A stretch of DNA of 64,000 nucleotides from Palsa-1447 sp964509885 (GCA_964509885.1 CAZDZL010000009.1:1-64000), one strand, 5' to 3'. Shown: positions 24,478 to 34,967, counted from the stretch's first letter. Notes: generated from the sequence alone by a model not told the origin. Numbers and translations: made by a program.

Positions 24478-26001
24478 ATGTCCACACAATCCCTGGCCAG
24501 CAGGTGGGCCGGCAACTCGGCCTTCCGCAATTTTCCCCGTTATGCGGGCGCCGCGGTGGTGCTGACCGCCCTCCTGGTCATCGCGAGCTGGTATGCCCAC
24601 TGGAGCAGGGTCCTTCAGATGGTCCCCGGCAGCGCGCCGATGCAGTACAACACGGCGCTGTGCTTCGTGTTCCTGGGCGCCGGGCTGCTCCTTCTGACGC
24701 TGCGGCGCCCACGCGCCGCCTTGCTCGCGGCCGCCCTGTCCGCGGGCCTGGCCGGGCTGACGCTCCTGGAATACCTCGGCCACTGGGACCTCGGGATAGA
24801 CGAGCTGTTTCACAAGCCGTTCTTCGAGGCCCAGACGGCGTACCCGGGGCGCATGTCCCCGCTCGCCGCGGTGTGCTTCACCTTCATGGGGGCGGCCGTC
24901 GCGCTGTGCGGGACGAGGCGCCCGTCGGCGCGCCGGATAACGGCCGCGGCGGCCCTGTCATGCGTCGCGGGCGTCATCGCCTTTGTCGCGCTGCTTGGCT
25001 TCGCAGCGGGGATAGAGCCCGCCTACAGCTGGGGCTCGTACTCGGCGATGGCGGTGAACACCGCCCTGGTCTTCATCGTCGTCAGCACCGGCGTCATCGG
25101 CTGGTCGTGGCAGCTGGCCGCGCGGATCAACACGAACTTCCTGAGGTGGCTCCCCCTCGTCGGATCCGTGACGCTCATGGCCATGGTCACCGTCGTGGCC
25201 GCCGTAAACGTCACGGAGCTGAAGGCCGCCGCCGCCTGGCGCCGGCACACCATCCAGGTGGTCCTCCGGGCGCAGGCCTTCGAGGAGAACATCACCGACA
25301 CGCAGCGGGGGATCCGCGGCTACGTCACGCTGGCTGACGCCGGCGCGCTCGCCTCCTACCGGGCAGGCCTCGCGCTCGAGCCGCAGATGTTCAGCGAGCT
25401 CACCGACCTGACAAGTGACAACGCGGCGCAGCAGCGCCGCCTGGAGCGGCTCGCAGCGGCCGTGCAGGAGCTCTTTGCCTACGACCGCCGGACGCTGGAC
25501 ACGTATGAGAAGGCGGGTGCCGACGCGGTCCGGGTCCTGGACGCCACGGGCGAGAGCCGCAGGCTCTACGGGGACGCCCGCAACACAATCCGGGAGTTTT
25601 CGCAGGAGGAGGAGCAGCTGCTGTTCGTGCGCGACGCCTCGGAGAAGGCCGACACCGTCAGCGCCGGCCGCCTGCTCATTTTCGGCAGCCTTCTGGCGGC
25701 GGCGCTCCTTATCGTGGCCAATGTCATGGTCGGGCGCGAGATGAGGCACCGCCAGCGCGTCGAGGTCGAGCGCGAGCGCCTCATCGACGAGCTCAGGCGG
25801 GCCCTCGAGGAGGTCAAGTCCCTCTCGGGCATGATCCCCATCTGCGGCTGGTGCAAAAGCATCCGATCGGACGAGGGCTACTGGCAGTCGGTCGAGCAGT
25901 ACGTGCGCGAGCACACCGACGTGACATTCACGCACGGGATATGCCCGACCTGCGCCGAGAAGTTCAAGGCCGAGGCGCTCGCCGCGGCAAAGGCGCCGTA
26001 G
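24478..26001 (+). CDS. CHASE3-domain membrane sensor with Cys-rich tail, no kinase
   Basis: 507 residues. About eight hydrophobic segments fill residues 20-240, followed by a CHASE3-type periplasmic region (FEENITDTQRGIRGYVTLAD and on to about 400), another membrane segment near 405-425 and a coiled coil. The C-terminus (452-495) carries IPICGWCKSIRSDEGYW and CPTC, with Cys at 456, 459, 489 and 492, a tail seen at the end of some response regulators. There is no histidine kinase, GGDEF or HAMP-linked output, so its partner must be elsewhere. Longer upstream frames are shadows; the ATG at 24478 is the start. Confidence 0.8.
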   Translation: MSTQSLASRWAGNSAFRNFPRYAGAAVVLTALLVIASWYAHWSRVLQMVPGSAPMQYNTALCFVFLGAGLLLLTLRRPRAALLAAALSAGLAGLTLLEYLGHWDLGIDELFHKPFFEAQTAYPGRMSPLAAVCFTFMGAAVALCGTRRPSARRITAAAALSCVAGVIAFVALLGFAAGIEPAYSWGSYSAMAVNTALVFIVVSTGVIGWSWQLAARINTNFLRWLPLVGSVTLMAMVTVVAAVNVTELKAAAAWRRHTIQVVLRAQAFEENITDTQRGIRGYVTLADAGALASYRAGLALEPQMFSELTDLTSDNAAQQRRLERLAAAVQELFAYDRRTLDTYEKAGADAVRVLDATGESRRLYGDARNTIREFSQEEEQLLFVRDASEKADTVSAGRLLIFGSLLAAALLIVANVMVGREMRHRQRVEVERERLIDELRRALEEVKSLSGMIPICGWCKSIRSDEGYWQSVEQYVREHTDVTFTHGICPTCAEKFKAEALAAAKAP

Positions 26002-26011
26002 GCCGCCGTGC

Positions 26012-27331
26012 CTACTGCTGCGGGGCGACGCCCGCCGCCCGCGCGATGGCCTGCCGGGCGAGGACGCAGTCGTAGCGCGCCTGCAGGCGGCTGAGCTCCG
26101 CCGAGCGGAGCGCGCTCTGGGCGTCCAGGAGCTCGAAATTCGTGATCACGCCGTTCGCGTAGCGGGTCTGGGCAAGCGCCAGGGCCTCCCGGGCCTGCTC
26201 CACCAGGGTGTCCGAGTTCGCGAGCCTCGACTTGGCCGCGTTGAAGTCCGAGTAGGCGTCCGCGACGTCGGTCGCGATCGTGTCGTTCATCTCGCGCTCG
26301 CGCGCCTGGGCCGACCTCACCCCCGCGTCGGCCTCCATGCGGTCGCCCAGCACGCGCCTGCCTGTGAAGATCGGGACCTCGAGGGCGAGCCCCGCGGTCA
26401 GGTACCCCCTGTTGTCGTAGAGGTTCGGCACGACGCCGTTCTCCAGCCCGCCGGTGACCTGCGCGTCCAGCGTTGGCCTGTTGCCCCTGTCGGCGGCGTC
26501 GAGGCGGAGGCGGGCGGTGTGCTCGGCGTCCTGCGCGAGCTTCATCTCGGGTCTGTTGTTCAGGCCGTCGGCGATCGCGGCGGACTCGGGGATCGGGGGC
26601 GTCTCGGCGTCGAAGTCGCCGGTGAGCTCGAGGGGCGCCTGCAGGCCGCGCCCGAGGAGCTGGCGCAGGCCGTTCTCCTGCTTCTCGCGCAGGGAGAGGG
26701 TGTCGGTGAGGTGGTTGCGGGCGTTCGCGAGGCGCACCTGTGTGGTCAGCACGTCGAACTTTGTCGCGCTTCCCGCGCTGAACTTTCTCTCCGCGATGCG
26801 CAGGGCCTCCTCAAGGGCGGAGATCTCCTCCCGCGCGACGTCGGTCGAGCTGCGAAGGAGCAGGACCCCGTAGAAGGACTGGATCGCCTGGTAGCCGAGC
26901 TGGTGCCGCGTCTCCTCGAGGGCGTCCTGCGCCGAAATCTCGCCCGAGCGCGCCATCTCGACGAGCTTGTCGGTCCGCCCGAAGTCGGTGAGGAGCTGCC
27001 TCGCGGTGATGTTCACCCCGTAGGCGTCCTGCACGTTCTCGTAGATGGCGCCCGGGGGCAGGCCGGGTATGGAGATGGCGACGTAGGGGCGCAGGGAACT
27101 GTAGGTGTAGCCCGCGTGTCCGCTCACCTGGGGCATCCGGTCGGCGTTGGCCTGCACGGACCGCGCGCGCGCGGCGTCGACGGCGGCCTGAGCGGCGGCG
27201 ATCGTGGGATAGCGCGCGAGGACCGACTGGATCGTCTGCCCGAGGCTCAGCGGCCCGGCGGGGGTTTCCTGCGCGCGCGCCGACGGGGCGAGCGCTGCGA
27301 GTGCCAGGAGGAAAAGGGCGGTGGTTCTCAT
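26012..27331 (-). CDS. TolC-family outer-membrane efflux protein
   Basis: 439 residues starting at MRTTALFLLALAALAPS (27331), a signal peptide ending ARAQE. Two OEP repeats of long helices are seen, as in TolC/OprM; Cys for lipidation is absent. Third gene of the emrA-emrB-tolC-like operon, 22 bases after the transporter. It forms the outer-membrane duct of a tripartite pump. Confidence 0.92.
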   Translation of the reverse strand: MRTTALFLLALAALAPSARAQETPAGPLSLGQTIQSVLARYPTIAAAQAAVDAARARSVQANADRMPQVSGHAGYTYSSLRPYVAISIPGLPPGAIYENVQDAYGVNITARQLLTDFGRTDKLVEMARSGEISAQDALEETRHQLGYQAIQSFYGVLLLRSSTDVAREEISALEEALRIAERKFSAGSATKFDVLTTQVRLANARNHLTDTLSLREKQENGLRQLLGRGLQAPLELTGDFDAETPPIPESAAIADGLNNRPEMKLAQDAEHTARLRLDAADRGNRPTLDAQVTGGLENGVVPNLYDNRGYLTAGLALEVPIFTGRRVLGDRMEADAGVRSAQAREREMNDTIATDVADAYSDFNAAKSRLANSDTLVEQAREALALAQTRYANGVITNFELLDAQSALRSAELSRLQARYDCVLARQAIARAAGVAPQQ

Positions 27332-27353
27332 TCGGTTTGCGGGGTTGGCGCCG

Positions 27354-28913
27354 TCAGTGTGCGTCGGCGGCCGCGGCCGCCTCCTTTGTAAGGGGCTTCG
27401 AGCGTCCGGCAAAGAGAATGAGCGGCACGCAGACGAGGGAAAGGAAGGCCACGAGGCGGTAGGCGTCGAGGTAGCTCAGGAGGCTCGCCTGGCGCTCGAC
27501 GGTCGCCTCGAGGAGGGCGAGGGCATGGCGGGAGGCCTCCCAGGCCGTCTGCCCCTTTGCGATCAGCAGCTGGGTCATCTGCCCCAGCCGCGCCTCGGTG
27601 GCGGGGTCGCCCGGGGTGAGCCTCGACACCAGGTCGATCCGGTGGGCCGCCGTGCGGTGGTCGAGGAACGTGTTGATGAACGCGATGCCGAAGGAGCCCC
27701 CCATCTGCCTCATCATGTTGTTGAGGGCGACGCCCTGCGGGATGTCCCGCGGGTGCAGCCCGGACACGGCGAGCTGGGTGAGGGGGATGGTCACGAGGCT
27801 CAGCCCGAGGGCGCGCAGGATGATGGGCCAGAAGAAGTCGCCGGACTGGGCGCTCAGGTCGAGCAGCGAGAGCCTCCATGCGAACACGGCCACGATAGCG
27901 AAGCCCGTGACCACCATGACCTGGGGCGGGAAGCCCTTCATGAGGAGCCGGCCCATCAGCGGGAGGAAGAACAGGGCCACGAGGGAGCCGGGCCAGAAGA
28001 GCATGCCGGTCTGCATCGCCGTGTATCCCAGCAGCCGCTGCGTGAACACGGGCACGATGAAGACGGTGGCGTACAGCGAGAAGCCGAGGATGAACGTGAG
28101 GCTCGCGCATATCGCGAGCTTGCGGCTCCTCAGGACCCGAAGGTCCACGACGGGGTGGTCCGTGAGCAGCTCCCGCGCGACGAAGGCGACCAGGGAGGCG
28201 GCGGCCAGGACGGACAGGACGACGATGTACCTCTTGGAGAACCAGTCCTCGGCCTCGCCGCGCTCGAGGACCGTCTGGAGCGCGCCCAGGCCCGCCACGA
28301 GCAGGCCGATGCCGATCCAGTCGATCGTCTCGGCGTTGCGCGCGTGGCTGGGCTCCCTCACGAAGAGCCACGAGAGGAGGGCGGCGACCAGCCCGATGGG
28401 CAGGTTGATGTAGAATATCCAGGGCCAAGAGTAGTGGTCGATGATCCAGCCCCCGAGGGTCGGGCCGATGGTGGGGCCGACAAAGAGCCCGACCGCGAAG
28501 ATCGACGACGCGAAGCCGCGCTGGGCCACGGTATAGGCCTCGAAGAGGATGGCCTGCGACGTGGAGAGGAGCGCCCCGCCGCCGATGCCCTGGACGAACC
28601 GGAACGCCACCAGCTCCCAGATGTTGTGGGCGTTGCCGCACGCGACCGAGGCCGCAGTGAACAGCAGGATGGAGCCGATGTAGTAGTTGCGCCTGCCGAA
28701 CCGCGCGGCGAGGAAGCTCGTCATCGGGATGATGATGACGTTCGCGATCGCGTACGCCGTCACGACCCAGGCGACGTCCTCGATGGTGGCCCCGAGGTTG
28801 CCGCTCATGTCGTTGAGCGCGACGTTGACGATGGACGTGTCGATGAGCTCGATGATCGCCGCGGCGACCACCGTGATCGTTATGATCAGCTTGCGCAGTC
28901 CCTGTTCGGCCAT
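27354..28913 (-). CDS. EmrB/QacA-family drug efflux transporter (MFS DHA2)
   Basis: 519 residues with 14 hydrophobic segments expected of the DHA2 family. Typical motifs: WVVTAYAIANVIIIPMTSFL, FGRRNYYIGS, and LFVGPTIGPTLGGWIIDHYS (motif C). Starts 12 bases after the emrA-like stop. Pumps small molecules from cytoplasm with EmrA and TolC partners. Substrate not predictable. Confidence 0.95.
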   Translation of the reverse strand: MAEQGLRKLIITITVVAAAIIELIDTSIVNVALNDMSGNLGATIEDVAWVVTAYAIANVIIIPMTSFLAARFGRRNYYIGSILLFTAASVACGNAHNIWELVAFRFVQGIGGGALLSTSQAILFEAYTVAQRGFASSIFAVGLFVGPTIGPTLGGWIIDHYSWPWIFYINLPIGLVAALLSWLFVREPSHARNAETIDWIGIGLLVAGLGALQTVLERGEAEDWFSKRYIVVLSVLAAASLVAFVARELLTDHPVVDLRVLRSRKLAICASLTFILGFSLYATVFIVPVFTQRLLGYTAMQTGMLFWPGSLVALFFLPLMGRLLMKGFPPQVMVVTGFAIVAVFAWRLSLLDLSAQSGDFFWPIILRALGLSLVTIPLTQLAVSGLHPRDIPQGVALNNMMRQMGGSFGIAFINTFLDHRTAAHRIDLVSRLTPGDPATEARLGQMTQLLIAKGQTAWEASRHALALLEATVERQASLLSYLDAYRLVAFLSLVCVPLILFAGRSKPLTKEAAAAADAH

Positions 28914-28925
28914 GGGACGGGGGCC

Positions 28926-30017
28926 CTACTCGGCGACGCGCACCGTTGCGTCCACGCTCATCCCCGGCCGGAGGGGGTGCCCGGCGTCCGGGGCCTCGGA
29001 GAGCATGATCTTGACCGGGACGCGCTGCGTCACCTTGACGAAGTTGCCCGTGGAATTGTCCGGGGGCAGGAGCGCGAACCGGGCGCCCGTGGCGCCGGAA
29101 ATGGACTCGACCTTCCCGTGGAAGATGACGCCGGGATAGCTGTCGGCCTCAAACTCGACGTCCTGGCCCTGCTTCATCCGCGTGAGCTGGGTCTCCTTGA
29201 AGTTGGCGACGACCCAGACGTCCGACTCGGACGTGATGGACAGGAGGGTCTGCCCGGCCTGGACGAACTGCCCGGTCTCCACGTTCTTGCGGGACACGAG
29301 CCCCGCGATGGGGGCAGTGACCGAGGCGTACGTGCGCTGGAGCTTGGCGTAGTCCAGGTCGGCGGCCTTCTCGGACGCCTCGGTCTTCGCCGCGGCGACC
29401 CGGGCGGAGGCGACGGCGATGTCGAGGTCGGCCGTGGCGGCCTGGGTGCGCACCGCGTCCAGCTCGGCGGAGGCCGTGTCCGAGGCGGCCTTGGTGTCGT
29501 TGAGCTGGCTCTCCGTGATCGCGCCGGACTTGAGCAGGTTCGTGTCGCGCTCGAGGTCGCTCGCCGCCTTGCGCTGGCGCACGAGCGCGGTCTCGACGTT
29601 GGCCTTTGCTGTCAGGGCCGAGGCGCGGGCGCCCGCGAGCGCGGCCTCCGCGGTCGCGTGCCCGGCCATCGCGTTCTGGAGCGCGGCGTCGGCCTGCGCG
29701 ACCTTCAGGTCGAGCTCCTTCGGGTCCACCTCGATCAGGACCTGGCCGGCGTCGACATGCTGGTTGTCCTTCACCACGACCCGTTCGACATATCCGGAGA
29801 TCCTCGGGAGGACGGGGCTGATGTCCCCCTCGACCTGGGCGTCGTCGGTCTCCTCGTGGGCCTTGTAGTACTGCCAGTGCCGGACGCCGACGATGGCTCC
29901 CACGACGACGGCGATCGCGGCCACCGCCACGATCGCGATCTTGTGGACGCCGTACTTGGACTTGGCTGCGTCCGCTCCCGCGGGGGCATCCGTGACTTCT
30001 GAGAGGGCTTTATGCAT
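28926..30017 (-). CDS. EmrA/HlyD-family membrane fusion protein
   Basis: 363 residues. One N-terminal membrane helix near residues 27-46, then a lipoyl half (EGDISPVLPRISGYVERVVV), a long coiled coil (residues about 95-215), the second lipoyl half (YASVTAPIAGLVSRKNVETG) and a beta-barrel. First gene of the efflux operon; a palindromic operator lies 12 bases before its start. It links the inner-membrane pump to TolC. Confidence 0.94.
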   Translation of the reverse strand: MHKALSEVTDAPAGADAAKSKYGVHKIAIVAVAAIAVVVGAIVGVRHWQYYKAHEETDDAQVEGDISPVLPRISGYVERVVVKDNQHVDAGQVLIEVDPKELDLKVAQADAALQNAMAGHATAEAALAGARASALTAKANVETALVRQRKAASDLERDTNLLKSGAITESQLNDTKAASDTASAELDAVRTQAATADLDIAVASARVAAAKTEASEKAADLDYAKLQRTYASVTAPIAGLVSRKNVETGQFVQAGQTLLSITSESDVWVVANFKETQLTRMKQGQDVEFEADSYPGVIFHGKVESISGATGARFALLPPDNSTGNFVKVTQRVPVKIMLSEAPDAGHPLRPGMSVDATVRVAE

Positions 30018-30028
30018 CGCGTGAAAAT

Positions 30029-30048
30029 ATGATTAGGCACCTAATCAT
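30029..30048. promoter_or_regulatory. Palindromic operator before the efflux operon
   Basis: ATGATTAGG-CA-CCTAATCAT, two 9-base arms with a 2-base spacer, ending 12 bases before the emrA-like start. Size and position fit a MarR- or TetR-family repressor site, the usual control of EmrAB pumps. No such regulator gene is in the window. Confidence 0.7.
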
Positions 30049-30120
30049 CTGAGATTGCAAGCATGCTTGGTCATATATCCCCATAGACCGTCCCGGGGGC
30101 ACGCCGGGCACTGTGCCTGC

Positions 30121-30819
30121 CTATTTATTGTCCAAGCTATTGAGGGGCAACTCGATCCAAGCCCCGACAGGGAGTTCGCCAAGCTCCAGGCTGCCAAATC
30201 GGACGCGCTGGAGCTCCGAGACGGGGCACCCCTGGCTCGCGAACATCCTCTTCACCTGGTGGTAGCGCCCCTCCGTGAGCGTGATCTCGGCCTCCCTTTC
30301 GCCGAGGCGCCTGAGGGTTGCCGGGGCGCAGGGCGCCGCCTCGCCGGCAAGAAGGAGCGTGCCGCTCGCGAAAAGGTCGTCGGCTCCCGGAGGGATGGCC
30401 GCGTCGAGCTTTGCGCGGTAGACCTTGGGCACCTTGTGCTTCGGGGACGTCAGCCGGTGCACCAGGGCGCTGCAGTCCGTCAGTAGAAGCAGCCCCGTCG
30501 TGTCCTTGTCGAGGCGGCCCACGCTCGTCACCGGGGGATTGCGCGCCTGCCACCGGGCGGGGAGGAGCCCGTACACGCTCGGGCCCTCGGCGGAATCGTG
30601 CGAGCATACGCGCCCCGCGGGCTTGTTGAGCATGAGAAGGAGCTCCCCGGGGTGGTCGAGCGGCCCGCCGTCGATCCTCACGTCCCCCGGCTGCGCCCGC
30701 CTGCCCGGGTCCCGCTCGGGGACGCCCTGGACGGTCACCCTTCCATCGAGGATCGCCTCGCGCACCTCGCGCCTCGATCCGTAGCCGAGACTGGCGAGAA
30801 GCTGGTCGATGCGGCGCAT
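30121..30819 (-). CDS. RsuA-family pseudouridine synthase
   Basis: 232 residues from the ATG at 30819 (MRRIDQLLASLGYGSRREV), which opens the S4 RNA-binding domain. The catalytic Asp is in GRLDKDTTGLLLLT and the family motif KVYRAKL follows. Members convert uridine to pseudouridine in rRNA; whether this one targets 16S (RsuA) or 23S (RluB/E/F) cannot be settled by eye. A TTG at 30858 would extend it by 13 residues. Confidence 0.9.
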   Translation of the reverse strand: MRRIDQLLASLGYGSRREVREAILDGRVTVQGVPERDPGRRAQPGDVRIDGGPLDHPGELLLMLNKPAGRVCSHDSAEGPSVYGLLPARWQARNPPVTSVGRLDKDTTGLLLLTDCSALVHRLTSPKHKVPKVYRAKLDAAIPPGADDLFASGTLLLAGEAAPCAPATLRRLGEREAEITLTEGRYHQVKRMFASQGCPVSELQRVRFGSLELGELPVGAWIELPLNSLDNK

Positions 30820-30950
30820 TTCAGGGCGGATTGGGGCACTTTTGGGGCTCCAGATCAACCTGACGGTGGGCCCCCCATCGAGCGATAAGCCAAGAATAGG
30901 CTCGGCAACAACACCCTCATTTGGGATGTCTTACCTTCAACCACATATAT

Positions 30951-32519
30951 ATGGCAGTCTGGGAATATAAGGTAATCTCAAGCGGCAAGGGGGGCTTCGC
31001 AACGCCCGCGCTGCTTGAATCATTTCTCAACCAACTCGGCACGGACGAGTGGGAGATCGTTGAATTTCGCGGGCAGGCTGACAATCCGCTGGCCTTTTCA
31101 GGGCTGGCGAGGCGTCCGACCCAACGCGACTGGACCCTGGAGGACGCGGCGGCCGCAGCCGCGAGGGCGGAGGCGGACAAGCTCCGCGCCGAGTTCGAGG
31201 CCAAGTTCAAAAGCGCCACAACGGCGCCCGCCCCGGCCGAGGCCGAGGCTCCGGTCCAGGAGGCCGGACGCGAGGTGGACGGCCTGAGGCGCCTCAGGGA
31301 CACCGACCGCGACGGGGATCCCGACGCGCCGGAGACGGACGCCCCGGAGGACGAGTGGGACAAGCTGGGGACCGGGGACGAGCTGCCCACGTTTTTCGAG
31401 GCCATGCGGCCCCACATGCGCAGGAACCAGCGCGGGCCGGGCTTCTCGGTCGGCGTGGACTACCTCGCCAAGAAATGGGACATATCCGAGGAAGAGGTTC
31501 TCGGGGCCCTCAAGGAGTGCGGGCTCGAGATTCCCGACGACGAGGACGCGAAGGTCGTCTATGTCGAGTACGACGGCGACGTCTTCTGGGTGAACATCAA
31601 CCGCCGCGGCGAGCTGTGGGTGAACACGAAGGAAAAGAGCCGGCCGGTCTTCAGGACCGTCCAGGCCACGCGGGTCGAGCCCGAGGAGGCCCCGAAGGGG
31701 GCCGAGTCCGGCGGCGGCCAGCAGGAGCCCCGCGAGCCCAGGCAGGAGCGGGAGCCGAGGCAGGAAAGGGAGCCCAGGCAGGAGCGCGAGCCGAGGCAGA
31801 GGCGCGAGGAGCAGGCCCCGGAGATTTCCGGCGCGCCGCTTCCCACCGGCTCCGAGCTTCTCGACCGGATCCGCCCGCTGATGCGCAAGAACAGGCGCGA
31901 GCCGGGCGGCTCGGGCAGCATGAGCTTCCTCTCCCGCGCCATGAAGTGCAGCGAGACCGCGCTCGTCGATGCGTTCGTGGCCATGGGGCTGGACGCCCAC
32001 TCGGCCGCCGGCGACCCGCCGGTCTTCGCCGAGATCGGGGACGAGGTCTGGTGGCTCAACAAGGACAGCCGCGGAGGCATCTGGATCAATGCCCGCGCGA
32101 AGCGGGGCGAGGAGCCGTCCGGCTCCCAGCCCTCCGAGTCCGCGCAGGCGGCCCCGGGCAACGTCTTTGCGGCGGTCCGCCTCCTCCTCAAGGAGACGAA
32201 GACGGGGAGCGTGGCCGCGCCCGTGGAGCGCCTTGCCGCCGAGCTCGGCAGGTCGACCGACGAGCTCCTCGGCGCCCTCACCGACTCGGGCCTGCGCCTG
32301 CCCGAGAAATCCCGCGAGAAGCCGGTGTTCGCCGAGCACGCGGGCGAGATCTTCTGGCTCAACCTCAACGGCAAGGGCGAGCTCTGGCTGAACGCGAAGG
32401 CGTCGAAGTATTCGGACGAGGGCGACGGCAAGCGCCGCCCGCGGCCGAAGAAGAAGGACGAGGCGGACGGCGGCGAGGAGTCCTCGGACGCCGCGCCGGA
32501 TTCCCCGCCCGAGGGCTGA
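30951..32519 (+). CDS. Protein of unknown function with three tandem ~84-residue modules
   Basis: 522 residues. An N-terminal domain (WEYKVISSGKGGFATPALLE, then FLNQLGTDEWEIVEF) resembles small DUF4177-like domains. Three related modules follow at about 145-228, 300-383 and 403-484. Each has a basic helix (RPxMRxNxR in the first two), a helix-turn-helix-like stretch (YLAKKWDISEEEVLGALKEC) and a beta-hairpin (VFWVNINRRGELWVNT, VWWLNKDSRGGIWIN, IFWLNLNGKGELWLN). Between modules 1 and 2 lies an EPRQER repeat. A DTDRDGDPD stretch near 117 resembles a calcium-binding loop but the protein has no signal peptide. The ends are highly charged. The modules could bind nucleic acid; this is inference. Confidence 0.8.
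   Translation: MAVWEYKVISSGKGGFATPALLESFLNQLGTDEWEIVEFRGQADNPLAFSGLARRPTQRDWTLEDAAAAAARAEADKLRAEFEAKFKSATTAPAPAEAEAPVQEAGREVDGLRRLRDTDRDGDPDAPETDAPEDEWDKLGTGDELPTFFEAMRPHMRRNQRGPGFSVGVDYLAKKWDISEEEVLGALKECGLEIPDDEDAKVVYVEYDGDVFWVNINRRGELWVNTKEKSRPVFRTVQATRVEPEEAPKGAESGGGQQEPREPRQEREPRQEREPRQEREPRQRREEQAPEISGAPLPTGSELLDRIRPLMRKNRREPGGSGSMSFLSRAMKCSETALVDAFVAMGLDAHSAAGDPPVFAEIGDEVWWLNKDSRGGIWINARAKRGEEPSGSQPSESAQAAPGNVFAAVRLLLKETKTGSVAAPVERLAAELGRSTDELLGALTDSGLRLPEKSREKPVFAEHAGEIFWLNLNGKGELWLNAKASKYSDEGDGKRRPRPKKKDEADGGEESSDAAPDSPPEG
31734..31805 (+). repeat. In-frame EPRQER hexapeptide repeat
   Basis: Four near-identical 18-base units (residues about 262-285) encode EPRQER-type hexapeptides between two modules of the protein, giving a charged linker whose length could vary by slippage. 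Confidence 0.75.
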
Positions 32520-32529
32520 GCGCCTTTCC

Positions 32530-33585
<1,056 letters not shown>

Positions 33586-33608
33586 GCCGGGCGGTCCGCC
33601 TGCCGCGC

Positions 33609-34967
33609 TCAGGCGCCGATCAGAGCGCGCGCCTGGGTGACCGCCGCGTGCCGGCTCAGCATCACCTCGGAGAGGCTCGGGGCGAGCCCGAGGGAGGAGG
33701 CCTTGAGCCGCAGGGAGATCCAGGTGAGGGACGATGCCGGCGGGCTGAACGCGTGCGGGGCGAAGGCGTCGAAGACCGGCGAAAGCGGAGCCAGCTGCTC
33801 CCTGGGCATGAGCTTCTTCTCCACCAGGAAAAGCCCCAGCATCGCGCCCAGGGCGTCGAGCCACGCGGTCGGCGTCGAGGGGGCCGAGTAGGGGATGCCC
33901 TCGCCCTCCGGGTAGGGCGCCCACTCCATGAACGCCCGGACAAACTCGTGGAACTTCATGAGCTCCACGTCGGCCGTAGCCGCGGTCCAGCGGATCGTGA
34001 ACTGCTTGCGCTCGCGCATCTTCTTCACCTCCCAGACGCGCATGATCAGGATGAACTCGGATCCCTCCTTCTTGAGCGTGCCCGTGAAGATGTAGTCGAG
34101 GCCGTCCGGCGACGACTCGACGAGCTTCTTGAGGTTTTCGACGGTCCAGTCCGTCGAGAAAATCGCGGGCCGCTTCGGGGCGTTGGCGGCGTGCAGGCAC
34201 CCGAGGGCGGCGACGGAGGCGTAGAGCGGCGAGAAGTAGAACGTCTCGGCGAACCAGAGCGGGATGACGCGCGACAGGCGCCCGAGCTCGTCCTCGGTGA
34301 GCTTCATGGCCTCCTCGGGGTCCTCGTAGGCCGTGGGGAGCGCGAGCTGGGCGAAGGCGACGCGGCGCAGCTTGCCCGACTTCTTAGGGAGGGCGCCCTC
34401 GACCGACTCGAGGCCGTACGACCAGATGGGCCTGCTGATCGTGACGAGCGCGAGGCCGAGGGCGTGCTCCGCCGGGTCGTCCCCCACGGAGTTGTACTGC
34501 GGGATGCCCGCGACGGAGCCGTTCTGGATCAGCTCGGCGACGGCGTTCGAGAACCCGAGGAGCCGGTCCTCGAGCTCCGGGCGGTTGAGCGAGAAGAGGA
34601 TGTCGAGGACATGCTGCGCTGCGTCGGCGTCGCGGACCGAGAGGTAGGCCTGCACCAGGTTGATCCCGGTAGCCGGGCCGTGGCGCAGGGCGTCGTAGCG
34701 CGGCGCGATCAGCTCGATGATCTGGGGGATGTTCCCGGTCGACCCGAGGTCGCCCGAGATGGTCACGAGGACGTCCGGCCGGTCCCCCGCGGTCGACAGC
34801 ACCTCCTCATAGATCGCCATGGCCCCCGGGAGGTCCTTCTCCTCCAGCCGCTCCCGGGCCGTGATCAGCCGGGGGGCGATACCCGAGACCGGGGCGTCGA
34901 CGGCCGGCGCCGGGGCGCCGTTGCCGGGGGAGGCGGGTTTTCCGGAGAGGCGGTCGAAGAAGCCCAT
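33609..34967 (-). CDS. Hypothetical cytoplasmic protein with helical repeats
   Basis: 452 residues starting at MGFFDRLSGKPASPGNG (34967); the longer frame upstream is a shadow of miaB. I do not recognise the family. Residues 35-160 look like tetratricopeptide-type helical repeats (ITARERLEEKDLPGAMAIYE, VLDILFSLNRPELED). The second half is mixed alpha/beta with FSTDWTVENLKKLVESS and GLDYIFTGTLKKEGSEFILI. No signal peptide. It lies 23 bases upstream of the DAHP synthase gene on the same strand and may be co-transcribed with it. Confidence 0.75.
   Translation of the reverse strand: MGFFDRLSGKPASPGNGAPAPAVDAPVSGIAPRLITARERLEEKDLPGAMAIYEEVLSTAGDRPDVLVTISGDLGSTGNIPQIIELIAPRYDALRHGPATGINLVQAYLSVRDADAAQHVLDILFSLNRPELEDRLLGFSNAVAELIQNGSVAGIPQYNSVGDDPAEHALGLALVTISRPIWSYGLESVEGALPKKSGKLRRVAFAQLALPTAYEDPEEAMKLTEDELGRLSRVIPLWFAETFYFSPLYASVAALGCLHAANAPKRPAIFSTDWTVENLKKLVESSPDGLDYIFTGTLKKEGSEFILIMRVWEVKKMRERKQFTIRWTAATADVELMKFHEFVRAFMEWAPYPEGEGIPYSAPSTPTAWLDALGAMLGLFLVEKKLMPREQLAPLSPVFDAFAPHAFSPPASSLTWISLRLKASSLGLAPSLSEVMLSRHAAVTQARALIGA

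Noticed and set aside
27321..30002. Plus-strand open frame of 893 codons opposite the efflux operon
   Set aside because: Antisense shadow of EmrAB-TolC genes, Asp/Arg/His-rich with no domain.
31300..31345. Calcium-binding thrombospondin-type repeat in the three-module protein
   Set aside because: DTDRDGDPD fits by pattern, but it is a single copy in a protein without a signal peptide, within a charged low-complexity linker.
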